A stretch of 64,000 bases of DNA from JAKACA01 sp049510975 (lineage in GTDB: Bacteria > Actinomycetota > Acidimicrobiia > Acidimicrobiales > Bog-793), in the NCBI GenBank assembly GCA_049510975.1, contig JBEKYM010000029.1:11107-75106 (forward strand). Reading direction: 5' to 3'. How positions within the stretch are numbered: position 1 is the first letter of the stretch; every line of letters starts with the position of its first letter. This document shows positions 16,463 to 24,209 of the stretch, in pieces. The translations under genes were made by a program, and so were the position numbers. The notes under the pieces were generated by a model. That model worked only from the letters and a program-made list of their open reading frames with translations, searched no databases and was not told the DNA's origin.

Positions 16463-17242
16463 TCAGCCCGGTGTGGAGGTCGGGGTCGCCGGCGGCGTGA
16501 ACTCGCTCGCCGAGACGTTGGACGAGAGGTTCGTGAGGACGAGCTGTGAGCTGCCGGCGGCGTTCTGCGTGTTGGCTTCGGCGAGGACGCCGCTGTCGGT
16601 GACGCAGTAGGTCCACGAGCCGGTGGTGGCCGTTGCGTGGTAGGTGAAGCACGTCACAGCAGTGCCCGCGACCGAGGACGTCGACTCCTGTACGCCAGAG
16701 ACCGACGAGTCCGCCTTGAGGGCCGCCACCGCCGCCTTCGAGCCGTAGAGGTCTTCGATGCCCGTGAGCGAACCGCTGATCGAGGCGCCGAGGGCACCGC
16801 TGAAGCACTGCCAGGCGCCCGACGACTTGGAGCAGATGACGGACTTCGAGCCGGTGGCGATCTCCTCGAAGGTGCCCGACGGCTCGGTGAAGCCGAAGAG
16901 CGAGTTCGATCCGTCGTGGGCGATCGTCAACGTCCCGTTGGTGGTCTTGCCGGTCGACTTCGACGTCAGCTTGTACGTGGCCACGAACGTGGCGGTCTGC
17001 CCAGCTTCGAGCTTCGACTCGATCTCACTGAGCGAGGCTCCGCCGGCGGCTGAGGTGCTGGTCGTGGTGCTGTTCCCGCCGGCGGCCGTTGTCGTCGTCG
17101 CACCCGAGCCGGCCGTCGTCGTGGTCGTGCTCGGAGACGACGAGGAGCTGCAGGCGGTGGCACCGAGGGCGATGGCGGCGAGGGCGAGCGACGCGGCGAG
17201 CCGGCTGGAAAGCCTCGTGGTCGTCTTCGGAGTCATCTTCAT
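16463..17242 (-). CDS. Thr/Ser-rich lipoprotein of unknown function
   Basis: A 259-residue lipoprotein: basic start, hydrophobic core and lipobox GATAC with the lipidated Cys at 31. A 40-residue Ser/Thr linker (STTTTTAGSGATTTTAAGG) follows, then a folded domain with four cysteines (VICSKS, WQCFSG, VTCFTY, TYCVTD) that likely form two disulfides. The domain layout recalls mycobacterial LppX/LprG-like lipid carriers only loosely, so no function is assigned. The ATG follows AGGAGG inside a perfect 6+6 palindrome (17245-17258) that could mask the ribosome-binding site. Confidence 0.8.
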   Translation of the reverse strand: MKMTPKTTTRLSSRLAASLALAAIALGATACSSSSSPSTTTTTAGSGATTTTAAGGNSTTTSTSAAGGASLSEIESKLEAGQTATFVATYKLTSKSTGKTTNGTLTIAHDGSNSLFGFTEPSGTFEEIATGSKSVICSKSSGAWQCFSGALGASISGSLTGIEDLYGSKAAVAALKADSSVSGVQESTSSVAGTAVTCFTYHATATTGSWTYCVTDSGVLAEANTQNAAGSSQLVLTNLSSNVSASEFTPPATPTSTPG

Positions 17243-17244
17243 GG

Positions 17245-17258
17245 GTAGGACCTCCTAC
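17245..17258 (-). promoter_or_regulatory. Palindrome covering the ribosome-binding site of the lipoprotein gene
   Basis: On the coding strand GTAGGAGGTCCTAC is a perfect 14-base palindrome ending three bases before the ATG at 17242. It contains the whole AGGAGG Shine-Dalgarno. It could fold as a tight hairpin in RNA or serve as an operator half-site pair in DNA. Confidence 0.4.
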
Positions 17259-17369
17259 GCGAGCGCTCGTACCGCCGCGAGAACTTGTTCGGAACCGACC
17301 GTCCAGTGTCCCACGTTCCCGGACCGTGTCCGGTGACCGCCCCGACCCAAAGCGGCAGTGGGCGCTGCC

Positions 17370-17801
17370 TCAGCGCTCGTAGATGATGAACGACGTCCGG
17401 TGCCCGACGACGTCGTAGAGGGAGCGGGCAGGACTGTTGAACTCCTGCGTCTCCCAGTAGGTGCGGGTGGCTCCGCGCCGGTCAGCTTCCTCATAGACCG
17501 CCTCGATCAACCGGCGGGCGGCACCGGTGCCCCGCTCAGCCGGATCGACGAAGAGGTCCTCGAGATAGCAGTACGTGCTGTCCGACCAGGTCGAAGGGTG
17601 GAACACGAGGTGAGCGAAGCCGACCACCTGACCGCTCTCGGCGACCGCCGCCAGCCCGAGGAGCCCGTCGGTCCCCTGGCACAGCCGGCGGAAGGTCAAC
17701 TCGGTCACCGCTGCCGGTACCTCGCCTCGGTAGAAGTGCAGATAGGCGTTCCACAACTGCTCCCACCCATCTCGATCTGCAAGCTCGAGCTGCCGGATCA
17801 T
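17370..17801 (-). CDS. GNAT-family N-acetyltransferase
   Basis: A 143-residue acetyltransferase. The acetyl-CoA loop is the motif-A stretch YCYLEDLFVDPAERGTGAAR, where RGTGAA replaces the usual Q/RxxGxG/A; it continues into RLIEAVYEEADRRGATRTYW and ends with FNSPARSLYDVVGH, the usual closing strand of spermidine/aminoglycoside-like GNATs. Substrate unknown. ATG at 17801 follows AGGAGG at seven bases. It is divergent from the PIG-L gene at 17871. Confidence 0.9.
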   Translation of the reverse strand: MIRQLELADRDGWEQLWNAYLHFYRGEVPAAVTELTFRRLCQGTDGLLGLAAVAESGQVVGFAHLVFHPSTWSDSTYCYLEDLFVDPAERGTGAARRLIEAVYEEADRRGATRTYWETQEFNSPARSLYDVVGHRTSFIIYER

Positions 17802-17858
17802 CGGGCGCCTCCTGGGCCGCTGCGTTGTCGGAGCGTCAGTCTGCCGCGGGCGAACCGC

Positions 17859-17864
17859 TACCGT
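17859..17864 (+). promoter_or_regulatory. Putative -10 box (TACCGT) for a leaderless transcript
   Basis: TACCGT is followed by CGCACC and then the ATG at 17871; no Shine-Dalgarno is present. It lies in the 69-base gap shared with the divergent GNAT gene. Confidence 0.45.
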
Positions 17865-17870
17865 CGCACC

Positions 17871-18611
17871 ATGACCAGCGGCCTCGGTTCCCCCCTGGCA
17901 ACGCCGCCAGAAGTCGGCAAGGTGCTCGTCGTCACCGCCCACCCCGACGACGTCGACTTCGGCTCGGCCGGAACAGTCGCCATGTGGACGAACGAAGGGA
18001 TCGAAGTCGTTTACTGCATCATCACCGACGGTGCCGCCGGCTCGTCGGACCCGGACGTGGTGCTGTCCGAGCTTCCCGCCCGCCGGCAGGCCGAGCAGCG
18101 CAAGGCGGCCGCCGAGGTGGGCGTGAGCGACGTGAGCTTCCTCGGCTACCCCGATGGACGCCTCGAGGTCAGCTATGGCCTGCGAAGCGACATCAGCCGG
18201 GTCATCCGCCAGGTGCGCCCGGACCGGGTCGTCTGCCAGTCGCCGGAGCGCAACTGGGAGCGAATCCGGGCGAGCCACCCCGATCACCTGGCGGCTGGCG
18301 AAGCCGTCCTGCAAGCGGTCTACCCCGATGCTCGCAACCCGTACGCCCACCCGGAGCTGCTCGGGGACGGTCTGGAGGCTCACGCGGTGGCGGAGGTCTG
18401 GCTGATGGCCTCGCCCCGCGCCGATCACTTCGTCGACATCTCGAACACCATGGAACGAAAGATCGCTGCCCTCAAGTGTCACGAGAGCCAGGTCGGCGAC
18501 GCCGCCGGCCTCGAGGAGTTCGTCCGCCGGTGGGCGACGAGCACGGCCGAGCGGGCGGGTTTCTTGCCCGGCCACTGTGCCGAGGTGTTCCAAGTCGTCG
18601 ATACGCGTTGA
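17871..18611 (+). CDS. PIG-L-family deacetylase
   Basis: A 246-residue zinc-dependent N-acetyl hydrolase of the LmbE/PIG-L fold. The metal and catalytic motif AHPDDVDFGSAGT is at residues 23-35, and a second His motif SHPDHLAAGEAV supplies the third zinc ligand. In actinobacteria this family includes MshB (mycothiol synthesis) and Mca (mycothiol-conjugate amidase); an MshC-like ligase is encoded 8 kb downstream, which makes a mycothiol link possible but not shown. No Shine-Dalgarno; TACCGT lies six bases before the ATG. Confidence 0.88.
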   Translation: MTSGLGSPLATPPEVGKVLVVTAHPDDVDFGSAGTVAMWTNEGIEVVYCIITDGAAGSSDPDVVLSELPARRQAEQRKAAAEVGVSDVSFLGYPDGRLEVSYGLRSDISRVIRQVRPDRVVCQSPERNWERIRASHPDHLAAGEAVLQAVYPDARNPYAHPELLGDGLEAHAVAEVWLMASPRADHFVDISNTMERKIAALKCHESQVGDAAGLEEFVRRWATSTAERAGFLPGHCAEVFQVVDTR

Positions 18612-18714
18612 GCACCGGCGCTGCCGTTGCAAGGCCCGCAGGGCAACGGCGATACTTCGTCCGGGGCTCACGCCGGCGGTCGAAACGAACCGAGTCGAGG
18701 TCCAGGAGGTAGTT

Positions 18715-19233
18715 GTGGCGAAGATCATCGGGTTTCCCAATCCGGTCAACGAGACCTCGGCGCGAGTGGTTGCCGGCGGCGTCGTCGCCATGAGCACTGC
18801 CACGATCGCCCTCGACCAACCGTGGATTCTCGTCCCGCTGACCTACGGCTTCGCCGCCCGAGTGCTGACGGGACCAAAGCTCAGCCCGCTCGGGCAATTG
18901 GCGACCAAGGTCATCACGCCGCGGCTGAACGTCGAGCACCACTTCGTCCCGGGTCCGCCGAAGCGCCTCGCCCAAGGCGTCGGCTTCGCCATGTCGGCTG
19001 CCGCGCTCCTGCTGGCCGCCACGGGGCGCAAGCGAGCTGCCTACCGGGTACTTGCCGGTCTCTTGACGGCGGCCAGCCTGGAGGCGTTCTTCGGCATCTG
19101 TGTCGCCTGTCGCGTCTTTCCCCTCCTCATGAGAGCCGGCCTCATCCCCGAGGATGTCTGTCGCGAGTGCGGCGACCTCTGGCAGCGCGGCGAGCGCGAC
19201 CGTGGCGAACCGGACGAGGCCGACGTCGCCTGA
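18715..19233 (+). CDS. DUF4395 membrane protein
   Basis: A 172-residue protein matching DUF4395: it starts GFPNPVNETSARV, has four hydrophobic segments, and carries the family CVACRVFP and a second Cys pair (VCRECGDLW) near the C-terminus. The family is often encoded beside thioredoxin-like genes and may take part in redox reactions, but its function is unproved. GTG at 18715 follows AGGAGGTAGTT. Its end overlaps the start of the S53 peptidase gene. Confidence 0.75.
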   Translation: MAKIIGFPNPVNETSARVVAGGVVAMSTATIALDQPWILVPLTYGFAARVLTGPKLSPLGQLATKVITPRLNVEHHFVPGPPKRLAQGVGFAMSAAALLLAATGRKRAAYRVLAGLLTAASLEAFFGICVACRVFPLLMRAGLIPEDVCRECGDLWQRGERDRGEPDEADVA

Positions 19234-20656
19234 CCGAACGGGTCGCCGGCGCCGGCGAACCCTCGGGATCGCCGCAGGCTGCTCGCTGCTGCTGGCGGCT
19301 TGCACGAGCGGCTCGACGAACGCAGCCTCCACGCTCGCACGCCACCACAGCCCGCCGGCGACGGCCTACGAGCTGCCTCGGGTCGTGCACCCGGTGTCGT
19401 TCGCCCGGCTCGCCGGCGCCGAGCGCTTCGCCTCCGCACCCACCACGGCGACATGCGAGGCGACGATGGGGATCGCCTGCTACGACCCGGCGCAACTGCA
19501 GGCCGCCTACGACCTTGGCCCGCTCTATTCGGCCGGCGATACCGGCAAGGGCGAGACGATCGTCATCGTCGACTGTTTCGGGTCTCCAACGATCCGCGCC
19601 GACCTCGCCACCTTCGACAGCGCCTTCCACCTGCCGGCGCCTCCGTCGCTCTCGATCGTGACGCCTGCCGGCTCCCTGCCTCCCTGGGACCCGTCCTCGG
19701 GAGGGCCGATGGTGTCCTGGGGCGAGGAAACCTCGCTGGACGTCGAGTACGCCCACGCCATGGCGCCGGGGGCTCGGCTTGTGCTGCTCGAGACGCCCGT
19801 GGCCGAGACCGAGGGGACGGCGGGCTTCCCGCAGATCGTGACGGCCGAGATCTGGGCGATCGAGCATGTCGACCCCTCCGTCATCAGCCAGAGCTTCGGC
19901 GCCACCGAGGGCACGTTCCCGAGCGCTTCCTCCATCCTCGGGCTCCGGAGCGCCTACGAGTTGGCGAAGAAGGACGACGTCACCGTTCTGGCGGCCACGG
20001 GCGACGACGGCAGCACGGACTTCTCGTCGGTTTCCGGCACGACGTTGTTCACGTCCCGGGCGGTCGACTGGCCGGGGACCGATCCGCTCGTCACCGCAGT
20101 CGGTGGATTGCAGCTGCACCTGAGTCGCAACGGCAGCCGCCTGCTGCCCGACAACGTCTGGAACGACACCAACTTGTATGGGACGCCCTCGGCCGGCTCG
20201 GGCGGGGTGTCGTCGGTCTTTGCGCGGCCAGCGTTCCAGGCGAGCGTCGCCGGCATCGTCGGGAGCCGACGTGGCGTGCCCGACGTCAGCCTCAGCGCGT
20301 CGCAGGACGGCGGTGCGATCGTCTATCAGTCGTTTCCCGGCGGTTCGACGGGTTTTGCCGTCATCGGCGGGACGAGCGAGGCCACTCCGTTGTTCGCCGG
20401 CATCGTCGCCATCGCCGACCAGGTGGCCGGCAAGCACCTCGGATGGCTCGACGCAGACCTCTACCGGCTCGGGTCTGATCACGCCGCCGGCATCATCGAC
20501 GTCACGGTCGGTTCGAACACCGTGACGTTCCAGCAAGACGGGCACACCGTCACGGTGCCGGGCTATGAGGCGGTGCCCGGTTACGACCTCGCCAGCGGTC
20601 TCGGCACCGTGAACGCCACGTTGCTGGCGCGTGAGCTGAAGGCGATGAACGGTTGA
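19202..20656 (+). CDS. S53-family (sedolisin/kumamolisin-like) peptidase lipoprotein
   Basis: About 484 residues. An Arg-rich start, a hydrophobic core and lipobox LAAC (C34) make it a predicted lipoprotein. The catalytic set of acid serine-carboxyl peptidases is complete: E176 and D180 in WGEETSLDVEYAH, the oxyanion Asp in ATGDDGS (about D268) and S392 in GGTSEATP. The long sedolisin propeptide of about 180 residues is absent; only about 85 residues lie between the lipobox and the fold. GTG at 19202 overlaps DUF4395 by 32 bases; ATG at 19154 is an alternative that would put 16 residues before the signal. Confidence 0.85.
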   Translation: MANRTRPTSPDRTGRRRRRTLGIAAGCSLLLAACTSGSTNAASTLARHHSPPATAYELPRVVHPVSFARLAGAERFASAPTTATCEATMGIACYDPAQLQAAYDLGPLYSAGDTGKGETIVIVDCFGSPTIRADLATFDSAFHLPAPPSLSIVTPAGSLPPWDPSSGGPMVSWGEETSLDVEYAHAMAPGARLVLLETPVAETEGTAGFPQIVTAEIWAIEHVDPSVISQSFGATEGTFPSASSILGLRSAYELAKKDDVTVLAATGDDGSTDFSSVSGTTLFTSRAVDWPGTDPLVTAVGGLQLHLSRNGSRLLPDNVWNDTNLYGTPSAGSGGVSSVFARPAFQASVAGIVGSRRGVPDVSLSASQDGGAIVYQSFPGGSTGFAVIGGTSEATPLFAGIVAIADQVAGKHLGWLDADLYRLGSDHAAGIIDVTVGSNTVTFQQDGHTVTVPGYEAVPGYDLASGLGTVNATLLARELKAMNG

Positions 20657-20680
20657 CCTGCGGGCCGAGCCTTGTACACT
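20653..20680 (+). promoter_or_regulatory. Sigma-70-type promoter for the rsgA leader
   Basis: TTGACC (20653-20658) and TACACT (20675-20680) are separated by 16 bases, the best -35/-10 pair in the window. The -35 overlaps the stop codon of the S53 peptidase gene. Transcription should start near 20687, giving a leader of about 190 bases before rsgA. Confidence 0.55.
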
Positions 20681-20715
20681 GGGAGTTCCGCCTGAGCGAA
20701 AGGAGGTCCGTGGAG

Positions 20716-20778
20716 ATGACTGTTGACTGCCAACTGTCGGTACCTGCTGACCGAGCGCTCGGGTGTGCGACCACCTGA
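20716..20778 (+). CDS. Possible 20-residue leader peptide upstream of rsgA
   Basis: ATG at 20716 lies nine bases after AAGGAGG, the strongest Shine-Dalgarno in this region, and opens a frame of 20 codons (MTVDCQLSVPADRALGCATT) ending in TGA. No longer gene uses this site. The combination of promoter, strong ribosome-binding site, tiny frame and downstream alternative hairpins is what a translation-controlled leader looks like. The peptide is not enriched in one amino acid, so what it would sense is unknown. Confidence 0.45.
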   Translation: MTVDCQLSVPADRALGCATT

Positions 20779-20811
20779 TCCCGCAGCTCCGAGCGTCTGT
20801 TCTCGACGCTC
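20751..20811 (+). promoter_or_regulatory. Mutually exclusive hairpins in the rsgA leader
   Basis: CCGAGCGCTCGG (20751-20762) is a perfect palindrome inside the leader ORF. Its CGCTCGG half can also pair with CCGAGCG at 20789-20795. That pairing would block a second perfect hairpin, GAGCGTC (20791-20797) with GACGCTC (20805-20811). Further on, GCTCC (20850-20854) can pair with GGAGC (20864-20868), covering part of the rsgA Shine-Dalgarno. No U-run follows, so control may be at translation. Confidence 0.4.
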
Positions 20812-20877
20812 CCAGTGTGCAAGTGATCCCGTGATCGATCCGTCCGTGCGCTCCCGTACCCGAGGAGCCACCTCACC

Positions 20878-22017
20878 GTGATCGAAGCATCTGCTCCACC
20901 CCCGGGCGTGCCGCCCGGGGAAACACCTGCTGCACCAACCCCTTTGCCGTCAGCCGCTCCGGTCGCCGGCCTTGCCGGACTCGGCTGGGATGACGGCTTC
21001 GCCGAGCTGTTCCGCGCCGAGGTCGACCGCCTCGATCCGTCGCTCCAACCCTCTGCCGTGGCCGGCCGCGTACTCCGGCGGGACCGCACCGTCTGCACGG
21101 TCGGCACTGACGCCGGCGACCGCCAACTCGCCATCGCCCAGCGGTTGCTCGCCTCCCCGCTCGAGGCGCCGACGACGGGAGACTTCGTCGTCGTCGCCGG
21201 TGGAGACGTCGTCGCCGTCCTCGAGCGGCGCACGGCGATGATGCGGGCGGCGTTCCGGGACCTGTCCGCACAGGTGCTGGCGGCCAACGTCGACACCGTG
21301 CTGGCGGTCTCCTCGCTCGCGAACCCGTGGCGGCCGCGACGCGTCGAGCGGCTGCTCGTGATCGCTTGGCAGACCGGTGCGTTGCCGCTCGTCGTGCTGA
21401 CGAAAGCCGACCTCTGTGGCGAGGCGGCCGAGGTCTACGACGCCGCCCGGGCCATCTCGCCAGGTTGTGCCGTCCACGTCGTGAGCGCGCTCACGGGCCA
21501 GGGCATGGAAGGGCTCGCCGCCGAGCTCGCGCCGAGAACGACGTCGGTCATGATCGGCACGTCGGGAGCGGGCAAGTCGACGCTCGCGAACTTCCTCAGC
21601 AACGGACAGGCCGGACTGGCCACCCAGGAGGCCCGTGCCGACGGCAAGGGACGCCACACGACCGTCACCCGCGAGCTCGTGCACCTCTCGAACGGCGCCC
21701 TCATGATCGATACGCCGGGGTTGCGGGCCGTGGGTCTCTGGGACGCCGAGGAAGCGCTCGGCGATGCCTTCAGCGACGTCGAGGAGCTGGCGCTCGGGTG
21801 CCGCTTCAACGACTGCGCCCATGACCGAGAGCCGGGCTGTGCCGTCAAGGAGGCGATCGAGGACGGCCGGCTCGAAGCGGCTCGCCTGGAGAGCTATCGC
21901 CGGCTTCAGCGCGAGCAGCGGCGGCTGGCGGCGCGGACCGATGCTCGCCTGCGAGCCGAGCGGGCCGCCGAATTCAAAGCCTTCGGGAAGCAGATGCGCA
22001 CGCAGTTCTACCGCTGA
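20878..22017 (+). CDS. rsgA: Small-ribosomal-subunit biogenesis GTPase RsgA
   Basis: A 379-residue circularly permuted GTPase that checks 30S subunit maturation. The motif order G4-G1-G3 is seen: TKAD at 175-178, GTSGAGKST at 227-235, DTPG at 278-281; the OB domain precedes them. The C-terminal zinc site is C308, C313, H315, C321 (CRFNDCAHDREPGC). A 35-residue Pro/Ala-rich N-terminal stretch is extra. GTG at 20878 follows GAGGAG (20862-20867). Its leader carries a small ORF and competing hairpins, suggesting expression tied to translation status. Confidence 0.93.
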   Translation: MIEASAPPPGVPPGETPAAPTPLPSAAPVAGLAGLGWDDGFAELFRAEVDRLDPSLQPSAVAGRVLRRDRTVCTVGTDAGDRQLAIAQRLLASPLEAPTTGDFVVVAGGDVVAVLERRTAMMRAAFRDLSAQVLAANVDTVLAVSSLANPWRPRRVERLLVIAWQTGALPLVVLTKADLCGEAAEVYDAARAISPGCAVHVVSALTGQGMEGLAAELAPRTTSVMIGTSGAGKSTLANFLSNGQAGLATQEARADGKGRHTTVTRELVHLSNGALMIDTPGLRAVGLWDAEEALGDAFSDVEELALGCRFNDCAHDREPGCAVKEAIEDGRLEAARLESYRRLQREQRRLAARTDARLRAERAAEFKAFGKQMRTQFYR

Positions 22018-22022
22018 CGGCC

Positions 22023-22045
22023 GGCGGCGGGCTGGGCCCGCCGTC
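22023..22045 (+). terminator. Hairpin just after rsgA
   Basis: GGCGGCGGG (22023-22031) and CCCGCCGTC (22037-22045) form a nine-pair stem with one mismatch and a five-base loop, six bases after the rsgA stop. There is no U-tract, so it could be a weak or Rho-assisted terminator. Confidence 0.35.
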
Positions 22046-22065
22046 TGTTCGAGCCGGAAGCGGCG

Positions 22066-22114
22066 AAGGTGCTTGAGGTTGTGCGTCATAGAGCCAAGCA
22101 ACCTCACGCACCTT
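22066..22114. repeat. 16-bp near-perfect inverted repeat upstream of the sigma gene
   Basis: AAGGTGCTTGAGGTTG (22066-22081) and CAACCTCACGCACCTT (22099-22114) are complementary at 15 of 16 positions around a 17-base spacer. It sits between the rsgA hairpin and the ECF sigma gene. It could be a long RNA hairpin or a binding site for a dimeric regulator. GGAAC, a typical -35 core for ECF sigma factors, starts three bases after the right arm (22117-22121). Confidence 0.6.
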
Positions 22115-22186
22115 GCGGAACCCTCGGCCGGCGCGGACGTGCTGTCAGTCTGGGCTCGCCGGAGGCTCCGCGACTTGCGAGGCGCG

Positions 22187-22921
22187 GTGTCCTACGCTCG
22201 GAGCATCACCACGGCGTTCGATCAGCCGAGCAATGGTTACGCCTCCGACGACGAGGCGTATCTCGTCGCGGCCGCCCGCGAGGGGAATCGGGCAGCACTC
22301 GAGTCGCTGCTGCGGCGCCACTACGAGCGCTGCTTTGCCCTCTGCCGCCGGCTCCTCGGCGACGACGACGACGCCCTCGATGCCGCCCAGGAAGCCATGA
22401 TCGCCATCGCCCGCGGCATCGGCGCCTTCGACGGGCGCAGCGCCTTTGCGACGTGGGTGTACCGAGTCACGACGAACGCAGCCTTCGACGAGCTTCGCCG
22501 TCGGCGCCGGCGTCCTCCAGAGGACTGGCGCGAACCGCCCGAAGGAGTCGATCCCGTCGACTTCTACCTGGCCGAGCCCGAGAGTGCCGATGTCGTCGGC
22601 GAGAGCGTGACGACCCGCTTGGCACTCGACCAGGCGCTGCACCAGCTGTCCGAGGAGCATCGGACCGCCGTGGTGCTGCGCGACATGATGGGCCTCGAAT
22701 ACTCCGAGATCGCCGAGGTCCTGCTCGTGCCGATCGGCACGGTGCGATCGCGCATTGCTCGGGGCCGTGCGGCGCTGGCGAGAGCACTTTCGAACGAAGC
22801 GCTCGCAGGGGACCGGCGCCAGACCGGCAACTCCGCCGACGCCGACGCCGATGACGAACCGACCACGGAGTGGAACTCGACACCCTCCGCCGACGTCGAA
22901 GCTCCTGGACCACGCCGATGA
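22187..22921 (+). CDS. ECF-type RNA polymerase sigma factor
   Basis: About 244 residues. Region 2 runs from DEAYLVAAAREGNRAALESL through DALDAAQEAMIAIARGIGAF to FATWVYRVTTNAAFDELRRR; region 4 is LDQALHQLSEEHRTAVVLRD followed by YSEIAEVLLVPIGTVRSRIA, the helix-turn-helix that reads the -35. A 45-residue acidic linker and tail are present. The start is uncertain: GTG at 22187 has no ribosome-binding site, and GTG at 22139 would add 16 residues. The stop overlaps the ATG of a zinc-binding anti-sigma gene, so the pair is coexpressed; a GGAAC box upstream hints at autoregulation. Confidence 0.85.
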   Translation: MSYARSITTAFDQPSNGYASDDEAYLVAAAREGNRAALESLLRRHYERCFALCRRLLGDDDDALDAAQEAMIAIARGIGAFDGRSAFATWVYRVTTNAAFDELRRRRRRPPEDWREPPEGVDPVDFYLAEPESADVVGESVTTRLALDQALHQLSEEHRTAVVLRDMMGLEYSEIAEVLLVPIGTVRSRIARGRAALARALSNEALAGDRRQTGNSADADADDEPTTEWNSTPSADVEAPGPRR

Positions 22922-24141
22922 CCTACCACTCCCAGACAACGCCCGAGAGCGACGACGTCGCCCATGCGACCGTCGTCGAGCTCTCCGCGCTCATCGACGG
23001 CGCCCTTGCCAAGGGGCAGGCCGCCGCCGCCAGCGCGCACGTCACCGATTGTCCCGACTGCCGTCAAGAGCTGACGCGCTTGAGGTCGGCCCGCGACGCC
23101 GTCGCCAGCGCCAGCTTCCCGGTGGCGCCGGCTGGTGCGGGCGACCGGGCCGTGGTGGCGGCCCTCTTCGTGACTTCGCTCTCCTTGGTGGCCCAGGCGG
23201 CCCGCGACTCCGGCGTAGCCATCGAGGCGCAGCCGGCGGCCGGGGCCGTTGCACTGCCCCCAGAGGCGTCGGCGCCGCAACCCGACTCCTCCACAGCGCC
23301 AGCGCTCGCGGCGTCACCGGTTCCCGGCTTCGTGGCGGGGCGGATACCGGTTCTGGCCACCGGCGCACACAGCGCCGGCCCGTCGGTTGACCGCCGGCGC
23401 ACCGATCGCCGAGCGCCCGTGGCCGGCGCTTCAGGGTCGGGTCAAGAGCTCGGGCAGCGCCGTATCCGGTTCGTGGCGGCGGTGGCCGCCCTCGTGCTCG
23501 TGCTCGGCGGCATCGGTGCCGGCGTGGCCGCCCTGTTGAGCTCCTCCCCTCACCAGGCGTCCGCCCTTGACCATCACCCGACGCAGACGTCGGCTCCGTC
23601 CTCGCCTCACAGCACCACGACCGTGCCGGTCGTCAACGGCGGGAACGCCGGGCCCGCCGCCGTGGCCCTCAGCCTGCAACTGCGCCTCGACACCGGGCCG
23701 GCGTCGTGCGCGAAAGTCTCCCGTCACCTGGAGAACGTCCATGGCGTCCTCGTCGCCCTCAACCCGAAGGCCTCGTCCAGCGCCGTCTCCGCCTTGCCGG
23801 GCAGCGGGCCGACCGCCACGTGCGCGACGCTCGGCCCTGCCTTTGCCACGCTGTCGAGCGCGGACATCACCCACCTGTCGATACAACCCGTCAGCGGGAC
23901 GCCGCCCTCCTCGGCGAACGCGAGCGGAACCCCGGTGGACGTCGTCATCGACGTGAAGCCGACGGCGTTCACGAGCTCTGCGACGCTGGGGGCGGCCGAG
24001 CGGAGCGGTTCCACGACCGAGGTGCTCGCCCAGGGCGCCGACCTCGGCACCGCCGTCGTCACGAACGGCACGGTCGTCACGCTCGCCGTCAGCTCCTCAC
24101 CCGTGGCGAAGTTCCTCCGGGAGAACCTCCCGGTTCGCTGA
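22918..24141 (+). CDS. Zinc-binding transmembrane anti-sigma factor
   Basis: A 407-residue protein. The N-terminal anti-sigma domain has the ZAS motif H41-x3-C45-x2-C48 (HVTDCPDC). A long Ala/Pro-rich linker leads to one membrane helix (about residues 185-207, FVAAVAALVLVLGGIGAGVA) and a 200-residue external domain with two cysteines. It should hold the upstream sigma factor at the membrane until an outside signal triggers release. The linker of over 130 residues is longer than in RsrA/RskA types. The ATG overlaps the sigma stop by four bases. Confidence 0.82.
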   Translation: MTYHSQTTPESDDVAHATVVELSALIDGALAKGQAAAASAHVTDCPDCRQELTRLRSARDAVASASFPVAPAGAGDRAVVAALFVTSLSLVAQAARDSGVAIEAQPAAGAVALPPEASAPQPDSSTAPALAASPVPGFVAGRIPVLATGAHSAGPSVDRRRTDRRAPVAGASGSGQELGQRRIRFVAAVAALVLVLGGIGAGVAALLSSSPHQASALDHHPTQTSAPSSPHSTTTVPVVNGGNAGPAAVALSLQLRLDTGPASCAKVSRHLENVHGVLVALNPKASSSAVSALPGSGPTATCATLGPAFATLSSADITHLSIQPVSGTPPSSANASGTPVDVVIDVKPTAFTSSATLGAAERSGSTTEVLAQGADLGTAVVTNGTVVTLAVSSSPVAKFLRENLPVR

Positions 24142-24209
24142 GGCCAACCAGTCCGCTCGAGCTGGATCGGCGGCCAGGCGCCGTCCCATGATCGATAGGT
24201 TGCAGGCCC

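Noticed and set aside
22190..22202. TACGCT with N6 before ATC as a leaderless start for the sigma gene
   Set aside because: Spacing fits the pattern but ATC is not a credible start and no ATG, GTG or TTG follows in frame before region 2.
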